Positions 1-7,380 of a stretch of 64,000 bases of DNA are shown one piece after another. How positions within the stretch are numbered: position 1 is the stretch's first letter; each line of letters opens with the position of its first letter. Position numbers and translations under genes: made by a program. Under the pieces are notes generated by a model. The model saw only the letters and a program-made list of their open reading frames with translations, was not told where the DNA came from and searched no databases. This stretch comes from MAG-120531 sp963934855 (lineage in GTDB: Bacteria; Bacteroidota; Bacteroidia; Flavobacteriales; Flavobacteriaceae): NCBI GenBank assembly GCA_963934855.1, contig CAWWAC010000002.1, positions 137,423 to 201,422 of the forward strand, in the 5' to 3' direction.

Positions 1-268
1 CTTCTAAATCTGTAATGTTTATAGTAGTCATGTCTACTACAAAAGCACCACCAATAAGAGTAGTTCCGTTAAAGTCTAAATTTCCTGAAGCCAAGTTAAT
101 GTTGCCTTCATGTGAACCTGTTACTTTGTAAGCCTTCCATGTAACCTTACTGGCATCTACATTTACTACTTTTTTCTCCACAGAGCCGTTAGTAGGATCT
201 AAAGTTGGGGTTGCAAATGTGGTGGCAGCTAAAAATGCTGCGGCAATTGTTAATAGGTGTTTTTTCAT
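1..268 (-). CDS. YceI family protein, N-terminal part (cut by window edge)
   Basis: The leftward frame starts with ATG at 268 and runs off the window, so only about 89 residues are visible. It begins with a signal peptide (MKKHLLTIAAAFLAATTFA) and continues with residues typical of the YceI lipocalin-like fold: a VDASKVTWKAYKVTGSHEG stretch followed by an LDFNG..L.GGAFVVDM segment. YceI proteins are periplasmic beta-barrels that bind isoprenoid-type lipids; the exact role is not established in this lineage. It lies 34 bases downstream of the marR gene on the same strand, so the two are probably one operon with YceI under MarR control. The C-terminal half is outside the window. Confidence 0.85.
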   Translation of the reverse strand, partial: MKKHLLTIAAAFLAATTFATPTLDPTNGSVEKKVVNVDASKVTWKAYKVTGSHEGNINLASGNLDFNGTTLIGGAFVVDMTTINITDLE

Positions 269-302
269 AGTGTTAAAATTTAAATATTTAATAAATGATT
301 GT

Positions 303-749
303 TTAAAACTGATTTAATAATTGGTTCAATTGGACTAATTCATCTTCTGTAAATGTTTTTAGAAGTTCATTTTCAGAAAGTAGCATGGCTATATCCATTT
401 TTTCAAGAGCCTTTAATCCGTTATGAGTAATGTTTATTTCTACTTTTCTCCTATTTTTTTCACAAGTCACCCTACCTACAAGTTCCTTAGCTATAAGCTT
501 GTCTATCAATCTTGAGGTATTACTCATTTTAGTGACCATACGTTCATTAATGGTAGAGAGATTGGCCGGAGTTCCTTTTTGCCCTCTTAGAATTCTAAGC
601 ACATTAAACTGCTGTAAGGAAACCTTAAAGGGTTTTAGCGCTATGTGTGCACTTTCATTAATTTTATTTTGAACCAACAGTAAATGAATGACACTCTTGC
701 TTTGCAGGCTTAATCTCTTTTCAGTTTTAATTGTTTTCTCTACATCCAT
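303..749 (-). CDS. MarR family transcriptional regulator
   Basis: A 148-residue winged-helix regulator. The region from about residue 30 to 110 carries the MarR pattern: LQQFNVLRILRGQKG, then a recognition helix and wing (MVTKMSNTSRLIDKLIAKELVGR followed by EKNRRKVEINITHNGLKAL). The frame is open further upstream to 833, but that extension is compositionally odd and would cross the promoter, so I place the start at the ATG at 749. The gene is first in a leftward pair with yceI and diverges from the rhodanese gene. A perfect 12-base palindrome sits at its own promoter (763-774), which suggests autorepression. The ligand is unknown. Confidence 0.88.
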   Translation of the reverse strand: MDVEKTIKTEKRLSLQSKSVIHLLLVQNKINESAHIALKPFKVSLQQFNVLRILRGQKGTPANLSTINERMVTKMSNTSRLIDKLIAKELVGRVTCEKNRRKVEINITHNGLKALEKMDIAMLLSENELLKTFTEDELVQLNQLLNQF

Positions 750-762
750 GTTGCTACAAAAA

Positions 763-779
763 TTGTATATACAAATGTA
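763..779 (-). promoter_or_regulatory. marR promoter with overlapping palindromic operator
   Basis: Read leftward, TACATTTG (779-772) matches the Bacteroidetes -7 consensus TAnnTTTG. The perfect palindrome TTGTATATACAA (763-774) starts inside its last bases and covers the expected transcription start, about 17 bases before the marR ATG. I see no good -33 TTG. Binding by the MarR product is inferred, not shown. Confidence 0.6.
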
Positions 780-861
780 CATATAATTTTTTAGATAGTG
801 CTGTAAGTTTTTTTTTTTTTGACTTGGCTGCATTCCGTTTTTTACTCAGCCAACAAAAACC

Positions 862-869
862 TATTTTTG
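862..869 (+). promoter_or_regulatory. -7 promoter element of the rhodanese gene
   Basis: TATTTTTG matches TAnnTTTG and lies 18 bases before the ATG at 888, giving an expected leader of about 13 bases. No correctly spaced -33 TTG is visible. Confidence 0.45.
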
Positions 870-887
870 AAGTATTAAATTTTTTTT

Positions 888-1202
888 ATGTCAGATTTAT
901 CTCAAGAGGCTTGGGCCTCACAATTAGAAAAAGATTACAATGCAGTTATTTTAGATGTGAGAACTGCAGATGAAATAGCAGAGGGCGTGATTCCGGGTGC
1001 TCAGCATTTAGATATATTTTTAGGTCAGGGCTTTTTAGACGGTTTAGAGGCCTTAGATAAAAGTAAGAATTACTACGTGTACTGTAGGTCTGGAAATAGA
1101 AGCGGGCAGGCTTGTGCTCTTATGCAGAGTGTCGGTTTTGAAAGCGCCTTTAACTTAGAAGGTGGTTTTATGAACTGGGCTGGAGACACTGGATCTATTT
1201 AA
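888..1202 (+). CDS. Rhodanese-like domain protein (single domain)
   Basis: A 104-residue protein that is entirely one rhodanese domain. It has the N-terminal ILDVRTADEIAEGVIPGA motif (residues 21-38) and the active-site loop CRSGNRSG with the catalytic cysteine at residue 66, followed by the GFESAFNLEGGFMNW segment near the end. Single-domain rhodaneses transfer sulfane sulfur between thiols; no signal peptide is seen, so it should be cytoplasmic. It is 11 bases upstream of the PspC gene, so the two probably form a short operon. The sulfur donor and acceptor cannot be read from the sequence. Confidence 0.92.
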   Translation: MSDLSQEAWASQLEKDYNAVILDVRTADEIAEGVIPGAQHLDIFLGQGFLDGLEALDKSKNYYVYCRSGNRSGQACALMQSVGFESAFNLEGGFMNWAGDTGSI

Positions 1203-1213
1203 ATAACTAAAAC

Positions 1214-1441
1214 ATGAGCGGCTTCTATAAATTTCTGTACTTCTTTCAAAGGCATGGTTTTACTGTTTGTGAAAGAATTGCGGAGCGTTTTGGAATTAGG
1301 GCTAGGGTGGTGAGGACTTCTTTTATTTACGTCACTTTTGTAACCCTTGGCTTTGGTTTTGCACTCTATCTTTTTCTGGCTTTTTGGATTAGGATTAAAG
1401 ACTTAGTACACACCAAAAGAAGCTCTGTATTTGATTTGTAA
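1214..1441 (+). CDS. PspC domain membrane protein
   Basis: A 75-residue protein with one PspC-type unit. A charged N-terminal segment with ERIAERFGIRARVVRTSF (residues 20-37) is followed by one long hydrophobic helix (about 38-60) and a short basic tail. In enterobacteria PspC is part of the envelope stress response, but flavobacterial stand-alone PspC proteins are uncharacterised. It follows the rhodanese gene by 11 bases. The family call is good; the function is open. Confidence 0.85.
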   Translation: MSGFYKFLYFFQRHGFTVCERIAERFGIRARVVRTSFIYVTFVTLGFGFALYLFLAFWIRIKDLVHTKRSSVFDL

Positions 1442-1789
1442 AGTGCATTCTAAAATTATTTAAATCTAAAATTTATATTGCATTTGTCTGAGTTCTTATA
1501 GTCAGTTTCATAGGGTACTTAATTTTTTGGAGCCTATTTATTAAAACTAAGAGAATTGGTTTTGCTAAGTGTAATATGGCCTTAGAGGTAGGGTGTATTT
1601 CAATCTAGATAAGGGACTCACTACTTCCTGTATATTAAAACCTATGGTGTTAGGAAGGCCAGAACAGATTGAGCGATTAAACAAAATGTGCACCCAGTAA
1701 TTTCTTTCCTACTCCTTTATTTGATTAGGCCATTTTTTTTTATGATATTGCTACAAATATCTGAAACATAAACAAACCCAACCTAAATT
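1442..1789. other. Intergenic region with no recognised feature
   Basis: These 348 bases hold no convincing ORF, tRNA or strong hairpin. I looked for a glycine riboswitch, which often precedes symporters of the next gene's family, and did not find its conserved elements. Short open stretches exist on the reverse strand (about 42 codons near 1570-1710) but match nothing I know. It must contain the promoter of the 1790 gene, though no clean TAnnTTTG is visible. Confidence 0.5.
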
Positions 1790-3406
1790 ATGAAGACTAA
1801 AATATTCTTTTTAGTGACCTTATTATTTCCTTTTTTAGCCCTTGCGCAAGAAAAAGGATTGGATGAACAAGTCAATGATGCATTTATGCCCTTTGCCTCT
1901 TGGTGGGAGGGTTTTGTTTTGACTTCTATTTCAATAGGGGGGTACCACGTACCAATAGTCCTAATTCTTTTAATTGGCGGGGCTACTTTTTTTACTATAT
2001 ATTTTAAATTTCCTAGTATTACTAAATTTCCATTAGCCATTAACACAGTAAGAGGAAAACACGATGAATTAGACCACCACGGGGTAGAAAAAACAAACTT
2101 AAATGTGGCAGATGGAGATTTAATAGGCACCATTAAAGATGAGAGCAGCCAGGGTGAAGTGAGTCATTTTCAAGCTTTAGCTACTGCGGTGTCTGGAACT
2201 GTTGGTCTTGGTAATATTGCAGGAGTAGCAGTAGCCATTGCCATTGGTGGTCCTGGTGCAACTTTTTGGATGATAGTATGTGGCCTTATTGGTATGTCTA
2301 CCAAGTTTGTTGAATGTACACTTGGCGTAAAATATAGAGATGTAGACGCTAATGGAACTGTTTATGGAGGTCCTATGTATTATCTCTCTAAAGGACTAGA
2401 TCAAATAGGCTTTAAATCATTAGGAAAGGCACTTGGAATTATTTTTGCTATTTTGTGTGTAGGAGCCTCTTTTGGAGGTGGAAATGCCTTCCAGTCTAAT
2501 CAAGCTGCAGTGCAATTAAAAACAATGTTTGACCTTCAAGGGGGTGCAACAGGCGTGATTATTGGTGTGATACTAGCTGTTTTAGTAGGTATTGTAATCA
2601 TTGGTGGAATTAAAAAAATCGCCAGTGTAACTGAGAAAATTGTTCCTTTTATGGCAGGTATTTACGTACTAGCTTCTTTAATTATTATTTTTTCTAACAT
2701 TCAATACTTAGGGGGTGCTTTTACACTGATTTTTGAAGGTGCATTTTCACCATCTGCAGGAGTTGGAGGTTTTATAGGAGTGATTATTGTAGGATTCCAA
2801 AGAGCAGCTTTCTCTAATGAGGCTGGAGCTGGATCTGCTGCTATTGCCCATTCTGCAGTGAAGACAAAATATCCTGCAAGTGAAGGAGTGGTAGCTTTAT
2901 TAGAACCTTTTATAGACACCGTTGTAATTTGTACTATGACAGCGTTGGTAATTATTTTCTTTAATATGGATGCTGGAGCTTTTGAATATGGAAACGGAAC
3001 AGGAAGTACAGTGCTTTTAAATGGTACTGGCACTTACGTAGGCGGTGTAGATTTAACTTCTATGGCTTATGATTCTGTAATTCCTGGATTTAGATATGTA
3101 CTTACATTAGCCATCATTCTATTTGCTTTTTCTACTATGATTTCCTGGTCTTACTATGGTTTACAGTCTTGGAAGTTTTTATTTGGAAGAGGAAAAGCAG
3201 CAGATACTACCTATAAAATTTTATTCCTACTTTTTGTTGTGATAGGTGCAGCAGCTACATTAGACGCTGTAATTAAGTTCTCAGATGCGATGATATTGGC
3301 ATTGGTATTTCCCAATATGATAGGCTTGCTATTCTTGTTTCCTAAAGTCAACCAAGAATTAAAAAAATATACATCTGCTATAAAAACAACTAAGCAAGCG
3401 TCTTAA
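1790..3406 (+). CDS. Sodium:alanine symporter family (AGCS) transporter
   Basis: A 538-residue polytopic membrane protein that should cotransport a small neutral amino acid (alanine or glycine) with sodium. Family hallmarks are GLGNIAGVAVAIAIGGPGA at about residues 137-155, GGPMYYL near 193, and the AFSNEAGAGSAAIAHSA segment near 342. It starts with a cleavable-looking signal sequence (MKTKIFFLVTLLFPFLALAQ), which is usual for Bacteroidetes members but absent from most others, and it has a polar insert at about residues 85-120 before the conserved core. These account for its length above the usual 440-480. It stands alone after a 348-base gap. The substrate is inferred from the family. Confidence 0.93.
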   Translation: MKTKIFFLVTLLFPFLALAQEKGLDEQVNDAFMPFASWWEGFVLTSISIGGYHVPIVLILLIGGATFFTIYFKFPSITKFPLAINTVRGKHDELDHHGVEKTNLNVADGDLIGTIKDESSQGEVSHFQALATAVSGTVGLGNIAGVAVAIAIGGPGATFWMIVCGLIGMSTKFVECTLGVKYRDVDANGTVYGGPMYYLSKGLDQIGFKSLGKALGIIFAILCVGASFGGGNAFQSNQAAVQLKTMFDLQGGATGVIIGVILAVLVGIVIIGGIKKIASVTEKIVPFMAGIYVLASLIIIFSNIQYLGGAFTLIFEGAFSPSAGVGGFIGVIIVGFQRAAFSNEAGAGSAAIAHSAVKTKYPASEGVVALLEPFIDTVVICTMTALVIIFFNMDAGAFEYGNGTGSTVLLNGTGTYVGGVDLTSMAYDSVIPGFRYVLTLAIILFAFSTMISWSYYGLQSWKFLFGRGKAADTTYKILFLLFVVIGAAATLDAVIKFSDAMILALVFPNMIGLLFLFPKVNQELKKYTSAIKTTKQAS

Positions 3407-3456
3407 ATGTTTTTGCTTTTTTGGTTTTTGTAAAGCAGATATTTTATAAAGACCTT

Positions 3457-4143
3457 ATGAAAAAAAATAAAACCCTTTTTGTTTCTCAACAGTATAAACG
3501 AAAAGGGTTTTTCTATTTTCTGTGTGTTATGTTTTTTATTCACCTTTCTTATTTTGTTTATTTAAAGCTAAGGGAACCAAAGCCACTGTTGCTGTTTGAA
3601 CCTATTCCAGAGATATTTATAAAGAGAGAATTATCATCAGATATTACAGGGATAATTCCAGATAAGAAACTGATGGATGTGAAAGCATCAGCGTTAAAAA
3701 GCCAGGAGAAATACCCTGGCTTTTTAGCAGCTAAACCAAAACTTGCTAAAAGTGGAATTAATAGTGTTTCGGCTCAGGGGCTAGAATCTATTTATGGCAT
3801 TGGGCCGGTACTCTCTAAGAGAATTGTAAAATATAGAACAGCTCTTGGTGGTTTTGCGTATATGGATCAAATCTTTAAGGTGTACGGTTTGGATAGTTCG
3901 GTAGTCTTGGCTGTTAAAGAGATATATAAAGTAGTTAATTTACCTGTTATATCTAAGATATCTATTAATACAGCTAACGCATACCAGTTAAGTAGGGTGC
4001 CTTTTTTAGATAGAAATTTAGCAGATAAAATTGTGACTTATAGGGCTAAATACGGTTTGTTTAAAGATGTAAGTGAAATATCAAACATAATGTCCTTGAC
4101 AGAAGAAAAAATCGATATAATTAAATTATATTTGAACTTATAA
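3457..4143 (+). CDS. Helix-hairpin-helix (ComEA-like) membrane-anchored protein
   Basis: I start this 228-residue protein at the ATG at 3457; the frame can be extended to a TTG at 3421 without support. One transmembrane helix (about residues 17-37) is followed by a linker and two helix-hairpin-helix repeats: one with SIYGIGPVLSKRIVKYR (about 115-131) and one beginning ISINTANAYQL (about 172-182) that ends at the C-terminus. The INTAxxxxL pattern and paired HhH motifs are those of ComEA-like DNA-binding proteins, so it may bind DNA at the membrane surface, perhaps in DNA uptake. No other competence genes adjoin it. It is 8 bases upstream of the acyl-CoA dehydrogenase gene. Confidence 0.8.
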   Translation: MKKNKTLFVSQQYKRKGFFYFLCVMFFIHLSYFVYLKLREPKPLLLFEPIPEIFIKRELSSDITGIIPDKKLMDVKASALKSQEKYPGFLAAKPKLAKSGINSVSAQGLESIYGIGPVLSKRIVKYRTALGGFAYMDQIFKVYGLDSSVVLAVKEIYKVVNLPVISKISINTANAYQLSRVPFLDRNLADKIVTYRAKYGLFKDVSEISNIMSLTEEKIDIIKLYLNL

Positions 4144-4151
4144 AAAATACT

Positions 4152-5315
4152 ATGATTACAGAAACACTCCATACAATGGATTTTGATTATTCTGAAACGC
4201 AAAAAATGGTAGCTGAATCTGCAAAGTCCTTTGCTCAGCAGCACATAGCGCCCCATATTATGACTTGGGATGAAAGCCAAGAATTTCCTGTTCACGTTTT
4301 AAAAGAAGCAGGTGCTTTGGGTTTTATGGGCGTGTTGGTTCCTGAGTCTCTTGGAGGTTCTGGTCTGGGTTATCATGAGTATATTGCTATTATTGAGGAA
4401 ATTTCTATTGTAGACCCTTCTATTGGGCTTTCTATTGCAGCACACAATTCTCTTTGTACCAACCACATTCTAAGTTTTGGAAACGAGGAACAAAAGTCCA
4501 GATGGATTCCTAAGTTAGCCACTGCAGAATGGATTGGAGCCTGGGGTCTTACAGAACACAATACAGGCTCAGATGCTGGGGGTATGAATACTACAGCAGT
4601 TAAAAAAGGGGATAGTTGGGTGCTTAATGGATCTAAAAACTTTATTACACACGGAAAGAGTGGAGATATTGCTGTGGTCATTGCCAGAACTGGTGAAAAA
4701 GGAGACAGCCATGGAATGACCGCCTTTGTAATTGAAAAAGGAACTCCAGGCTTTTCTAGCGGTAAAAAAGAAAATAAGTTAGGGATGAGGGCTAGTGAAA
4801 CGGCAGAGCTTATTTTTGATAACTGTGTGTTAGAAAAGTCTGCTGTACTTGGAGCTGTTGGAGATGGTTTTGTACAATCAATGAAAATATTAGATGGCGG
4901 CAGGATTTCTATAGGAGCCCTTTCACTAGGCATTGCTAAAGGGGCTTATAGGGCAGCTTTACAGTACTCTAAAGAGCGCCACCAATTTGGAAAGCCTATT
5001 AGTGCTTTTCAAGGGATTTCATTTAAGCTGGCAGACATGGCCACTGAAATTGAGGCATCGGAATTATTGCTGCACAAAGCTGCTTTTTTAAAAAATGCCA
5101 ACAGACCTATGACCAAGCTTAGTGCTATGTCTAAAATGTATTCTTCTGAGGTATGCGTGAAAGTAGCCAATGATGCGGTTCAAATTTTTGGAGGTTACGG
5201 TTATACTAAAGATTACCCAGTAGAGAAGTTTTATAGAGATTCTAAACTCTGTACCATAGGGGAGGGAACTACTGAAATTCAAAAATTAGTGATTGCGAGA
5301 AATATTTTAAAATAA
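4152..5315 (+). CDS. Acyl-CoA dehydrogenase
   Basis: A 387-residue FAD enzyme that oxidises acyl-CoA to enoyl-CoA, passing electrons to ETF. Clear family landmarks are WGLTEHNTGSDAGGM (FAD and substrate binding, about residues 137-151), RHQFGKPISAFQGISFKLADM in the C-terminal helical domain, and IGEGTTEIQ near the end, which holds the catalytic glutamate. The start could be 4152 or the ATG at 4176; relatives usually begin near MDFDYSE, which favours 4176, while the A-rich context and short gap favour 4152. Chain-length preference (short-chain or branched) cannot be decided here. Confidence 0.93.
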   Translation: MITETLHTMDFDYSETQKMVAESAKSFAQQHIAPHIMTWDESQEFPVHVLKEAGALGFMGVLVPESLGGSGLGYHEYIAIIEEISIVDPSIGLSIAAHNSLCTNHILSFGNEEQKSRWIPKLATAEWIGAWGLTEHNTGSDAGGMNTTAVKKGDSWVLNGSKNFITHGKSGDIAVVIARTGEKGDSHGMTAFVIEKGTPGFSSGKKENKLGMRASETAELIFDNCVLEKSAVLGAVGDGFVQSMKILDGGRISIGALSLGIAKGAYRAALQYSKERHQFGKPISAFQGISFKLADMATEIEASELLLHKAAFLKNANRPMTKLSAMSKMYSSEVCVKVANDAVQIFGGYGYTKDYPVEKFYRDSKLCTIGEGTTEIQKLVIARNILK

Positions 5316-5319
5316 AGCT

Positions 5320-5348
5320 TGTTCAATCGGTAATTACACTTATATTTG
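5320..5348 (+). promoter_or_regulatory. rpsU promoter (-33 TTG and -7 TATATTTG)
   Basis: TTG at 5320-5322 and TATATTTG at 5341-5348 are separated by 18 bases, matching the Bacteroidetes promoter layout. The expected start near 5353 gives a leader of about 32 bases that includes the Shine-Dalgarno sequence. Confidence 0.7.
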
Positions 5349-5365
5349 CCACTTAAAAATCACAA

Positions 5366-5376
5366 AGAAAGGAGGT
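5366..5376 (+). promoter_or_regulatory. Strong Shine-Dalgarno sequence of rpsU
   Basis: AGAAAGGAGGT is an 11-base exact complement of the canonical 3' end of 16S rRNA, with GGAGG ending 9 bases before the ATG at 5385. Other genes here lack such a site. In Flavobacterium johnsoniae the anti-SD is sequestered by bS21, bS18 and bS6, and a strong SD on rpsU is proposed to let bS21 control its own synthesis. This sequence fits that model. Confidence 0.85.
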
Positions 5377-5384
5377 TATTGCCC

Positions 5385-5579
5385 ATGTTAATTATACCAA
5401 TCAAAGAAGGAGAAAACATAGATAGAGCGCTTAAGCGTTTTAAGAGAAAATTTGATAGAACTGGAACTATGCGTCAATTGAGATCGCGTCAACAGTTTAA
5501 CAAACCCTCTGTAGTGAAAAGAGCTCAGATTCAAAAAGCTACTTACATTCAAGGTCTTAGAGATCAAGAAGAACTATAG
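5385..5579 (+). CDS. rpsU: 30S ribosomal protein bS21
   Basis: A 64-residue basic protein. It starts MLIIPIKEGENIDRALKRFK and continues RKFDRTGTMRQLRSRQ, the standard Bacteroidetes S21 pattern. The ATG at 5385 is fixed by the strong Shine-Dalgarno just upstream; the frame is open back to a TTG at 5346, but that would run through the SD. bS21 sits near the 16S 3' end in the small subunit and in this phylum helps hide the anti-SD. The gene has its own promoter and is closed by a terminator at 5601-5630, so it is probably monocistronic. Confidence 0.97.
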   Translation: MLIIPIKEGENIDRALKRFKRKFDRTGTMRQLRSRQQFNKPSVVKRAQIQKATYIQGLRDQEEL

Positions 5580-5600
5580 TGGTTTAAGATTATTACAATT

Positions 5601-5630
5601 AAAGTCCCGTTTTAACGGGACTTTTTTTTG
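5601..5630 (+). terminator. Rho-independent terminator after rpsU
   Basis: AAAGTCCCGT and ACGGGACTTT form a 10-base perfect stem with a short T-rich loop, followed by a run of T. It lies 21 bases after the rpsU stop. Confidence 0.9.
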
Positions 5631-5673
5631 TTAAAATTTGAGTGCTTTGTTAGTTTTTTAATAAATTTAAGCA

Positions 5674-6567
5674 ATGGCTATAGCTCAATTTATCTCTTAC
5701 CTTAAAATAGAACGCAACTATGCTTATAATACCCTTTTGGCATACGAAAAAGACCTGCGATCTTTTGAAAATTTCTGTGTAAGAGAATTTGAGTTATTAG
5801 ATGTAAGCCATGCGTCCTATCCTATTATTAGATCTTGGATTGTAGCACTAGTAGACCAAAAAATAAGTCACGCTTCTATTAACAGAAAAATATCTTCTTT
5901 AAAAGCGTATTTTAAGTTTCTGAAAAAGTCCGAGGTGATAGATAAGAATCCTCTGACGTCACACAAATCTTTAAAGGTTAAGAAAAAAATAGCAGTTCCT
6001 TTTTCAGAGCAAGAAATGCAGGGGGTCTTTTCTGAGTTAGGGAATGATGATAGTTTTGAAGGGACTAGAGATAGGCTTATTTTTGAGCTTCTATACGCAA
6101 CAGGTATAAGAAGAGCTGAGCTGATAGCTTTGCAGCCCTCAGATTTTGATTTGAGCAATACTCAGGTTAAAGTTTTGGGAAAGCGAAATAAAGAGCGTAT
6201 AATACCTCTAATTCCAAGTGTGGCTAAACTTGTAGAAGACTATATTGTGAAGAGGGCTGAATTAGAAAACATTAAAGATTCTTCTTCTTTTTTTCTACTC
6301 AATTCTGGCAAAAAACTATATGAAACCTTTGTTTATAGGTTAATAAATCACTATTTTAGTTTGGTAACCACTAAGTTAAAGAAAAGTCCACATATGCTGA
6401 GACATACCTTTGCTACGCATCTTTTAAATAGAGGTGCAGATATGCAGGCTGTCAAAGATCTTCTTGGTCATGCCAGTTTGGCTTCTACTCAAGTCTATAC
6501 CCACAACAACATGGCCACTCTTAAAAAAGCTTATTTGGCGTCACATCCAAGGAATAAGTCTAAATAG
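5674..6567 (+). CDS. xerC: Tyrosine recombinase, XerC/XerD-like
   Basis: A 297-residue site-specific recombinase with an N-terminal SAM-like core-binding domain (residues 1-95) and a C-terminal catalytic domain. The catalytic residues are all visible: Arg146 in TGIRRAEL, Lys170 in VLGK, His240 and Arg243 in HMLRH, His266 in LLGHAS and the nucleophile Tyr275 in TQVYTH. Length and domain layout fit chromosome-dimer-resolving XerC/D rather than phage integrases. It lies between rpsU and raiA. Whether it pairs with a second Xer protein or acts alone is not visible here. Confidence 0.88.
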   Translation: MAIAQFISYLKIERNYAYNTLLAYEKDLRSFENFCVREFELLDVSHASYPIIRSWIVALVDQKISHASINRKISSLKAYFKFLKKSEVIDKNPLTSHKSLKVKKKIAVPFSEQEMQGVFSELGNDDSFEGTRDRLIFELLYATGIRRAELIALQPSDFDLSNTQVKVLGKRNKERIIPLIPSVAKLVEDYIVKRAELENIKDSSSFFLLNSGKKLYETFVYRLINHYFSLVTTKLKKSPHMLRHTFATHLLNRGADMQAVKDLLGHASLASTQVYTHNNMATLKKAYLASHPRNKSK

Positions 6568-6586
6568 TAACTTAAAGATCACTATA

Positions 6587-6883
6587 ATGAAAATAAACAC
6601 TCAAACTGTAAATTTTAATGCAGACGCTAGCCTTATTGAATTCTTAGAGCGAAGGGTCCAGAAGCTTTCTTTATTTTATGATCAGATTATTGATGTGGAT
6701 GTTTATTTGAAAGTAGAAAACACTAGCGTGAAAGAGAATAAGATTTCAGAAATAAAGGTAAACATTCCTAAAGATTCTGTGATAGTGAAGAAACAGTGTA
6801 AAACCTTTGAAGAGGCTATAGACAATGCTTGTGATACAGCAGAACGCGCTATTGTGAAATTAAAAGAAAAGCGAAAATCTTAA
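6587..6883 (+). CDS. raiA: Ribosome hibernation-promoting factor, short form (HPF/RaiA)
   Basis: A 98-residue protein starting at the ATG at 6587 (MKINTQTVNFNADASLIEFL). The frame is open much further upstream inside xerC, but that part reads as shadow sequence. The beta-alpha-beta-beta-beta-alpha pattern with FLERRVQKLSLFYDQIIDVDV and the C-terminal FEEAIDNACDTAERAIVKLK helix are typical of the HPF/YfiA family, which binds the 30S decoding region in stationary phase. It lacks the dimerising C-terminal domain of long HPF. It follows xerC by 19 bases and is probably cotranscribed with it. Confidence 0.92.
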   Translation: MKINTQTVNFNADASLIEFLERRVQKLSLFYDQIIDVDVYLKVENTSVKENKISEIKVNIPKDSVIVKKQCKTFEEAIDNACDTAERAIVKLKEKRKS

Positions 6884-6915
6884 AGCTCAAAAAAAAATAA
6901 ATTTTTTTTTAAAAA

Positions 6916-6949
6916 TTGTTTTAAATAGATAAATAAATATCTACATTTG
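6916..6949 (+). promoter_or_regulatory. Promoter of the tRNA-tuf operon
   Basis: TTG at 6916-6918 and TACATTTG at 6942-6949 are 23 bases apart, within the Bacteroidetes range, in a very AT-rich stretch after raiA. It should drive the tRNA cluster and tuf. Confidence 0.7.
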
Positions 6950-6950
6950 C

Positions 6951-6977
6951 AGTCCGTTTGAAAAAGCGGACTTTTTA
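6951..6977 (+). promoter_or_regulatory. Hairpin at the 5' end of the tRNA operon transcript
   Basis: AGTCCG (6951-6956) pairs with CGGACT (6967-6972), followed by TTTTT. It begins almost at the predicted transcription start. It could be an attenuator-like or 5' processing structure; the 6-base stem is modest. Confidence 0.4.
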
Positions 6978-6999
6978 TTGAGTTAAAAAGTAGTAAAAA

Positions 7000-7073
7000 G
7001 CCGATGTAGCTCAGCTGGCTAGAGCAGCTGATTTGTAATCAGCAGGTCGTGGGTTCGAGTCCCTCTATCGGCT
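7000..7073 (+). tRNA. tRNA-Thr (anticodon TGT)
   Basis: A 74-base cloverleaf: acceptor GCCGATG/TATCGGC, D arm GCTC/GAGC, anticodon stem GCTGA/TCAGC with loop TTTGTAA (anticodon 7034-7036) and T arm GTGGG/CCCTC with one T-T mispair. CCA is not encoded. First of four tRNAs upstream of tuf. Confidence 0.97.
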
Positions 7074-7131
7074 CTTGAAAATAGGATATTTATCTTATTT
7101 TTAATAAGTTCTTTAAATTATTAAAAGCTTG

Positions 7132-7213
<82 letters not shown>

Positions 7214-7253
7214 CAACTTTTGTTAAATTATTTTTTTGTCTCAGATAAAATTG

Positions 7254-7261
7254 TAATTTTG
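7254..7261 (+). promoter_or_regulatory. Possible internal promoter before tRNA-Gly
   Basis: TAATTTTG matches TAnnTTTG in the 90-base spacer between tRNA-Tyr and tRNA-Gly. The nearest upstream TTG is only 15 bases away, so this is a weak call. Confidence 0.35.
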
Positions 7262-7303
7262 CAATCGCTTTAAAAAGCTTATAATATAAGTTAGAATAAG
7301 AAT

Positions 7304-7376
7304 GCGGGAGTAGCTCAGTTGGTAGAGCGTCAGCCTTCCAAGCTGAATGTCGCCGGTTCGAACCCGGTCTCCCGCT
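7304..7376 (+). tRNA. tRNA-Gly (anticodon TCC)
   Basis: A 73-base cloverleaf: acceptor GCGGGAG/CTCCCGC, anticodon stem TCAGC/GCTGA with loop CTTCCAA (anticodon 7337-7339), T arm GCCGG/CCGGT. CCA is not encoded. Confidence 0.97.
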
Positions 7377-7380
7377 CAAA

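Noticed and set aside
1442..1789. Riboswitch before the sodium:alanine symporter gene
   Set aside because: No glycine-aptamer or other riboswitch motif is present.
5674..6567. Prophage or integrative-element integrase
   Set aside because: The length, full Xer catalytic set and position between rpsU and raiA fit a housekeeping Xer recombinase; no phage genes or tRNA attachment repeat were seen.
6434..6586. N-terminal extension of raiA inside xerC
   Set aside because: It is the shadow of xerC in another frame; the ATG at 6587 matches the family start.
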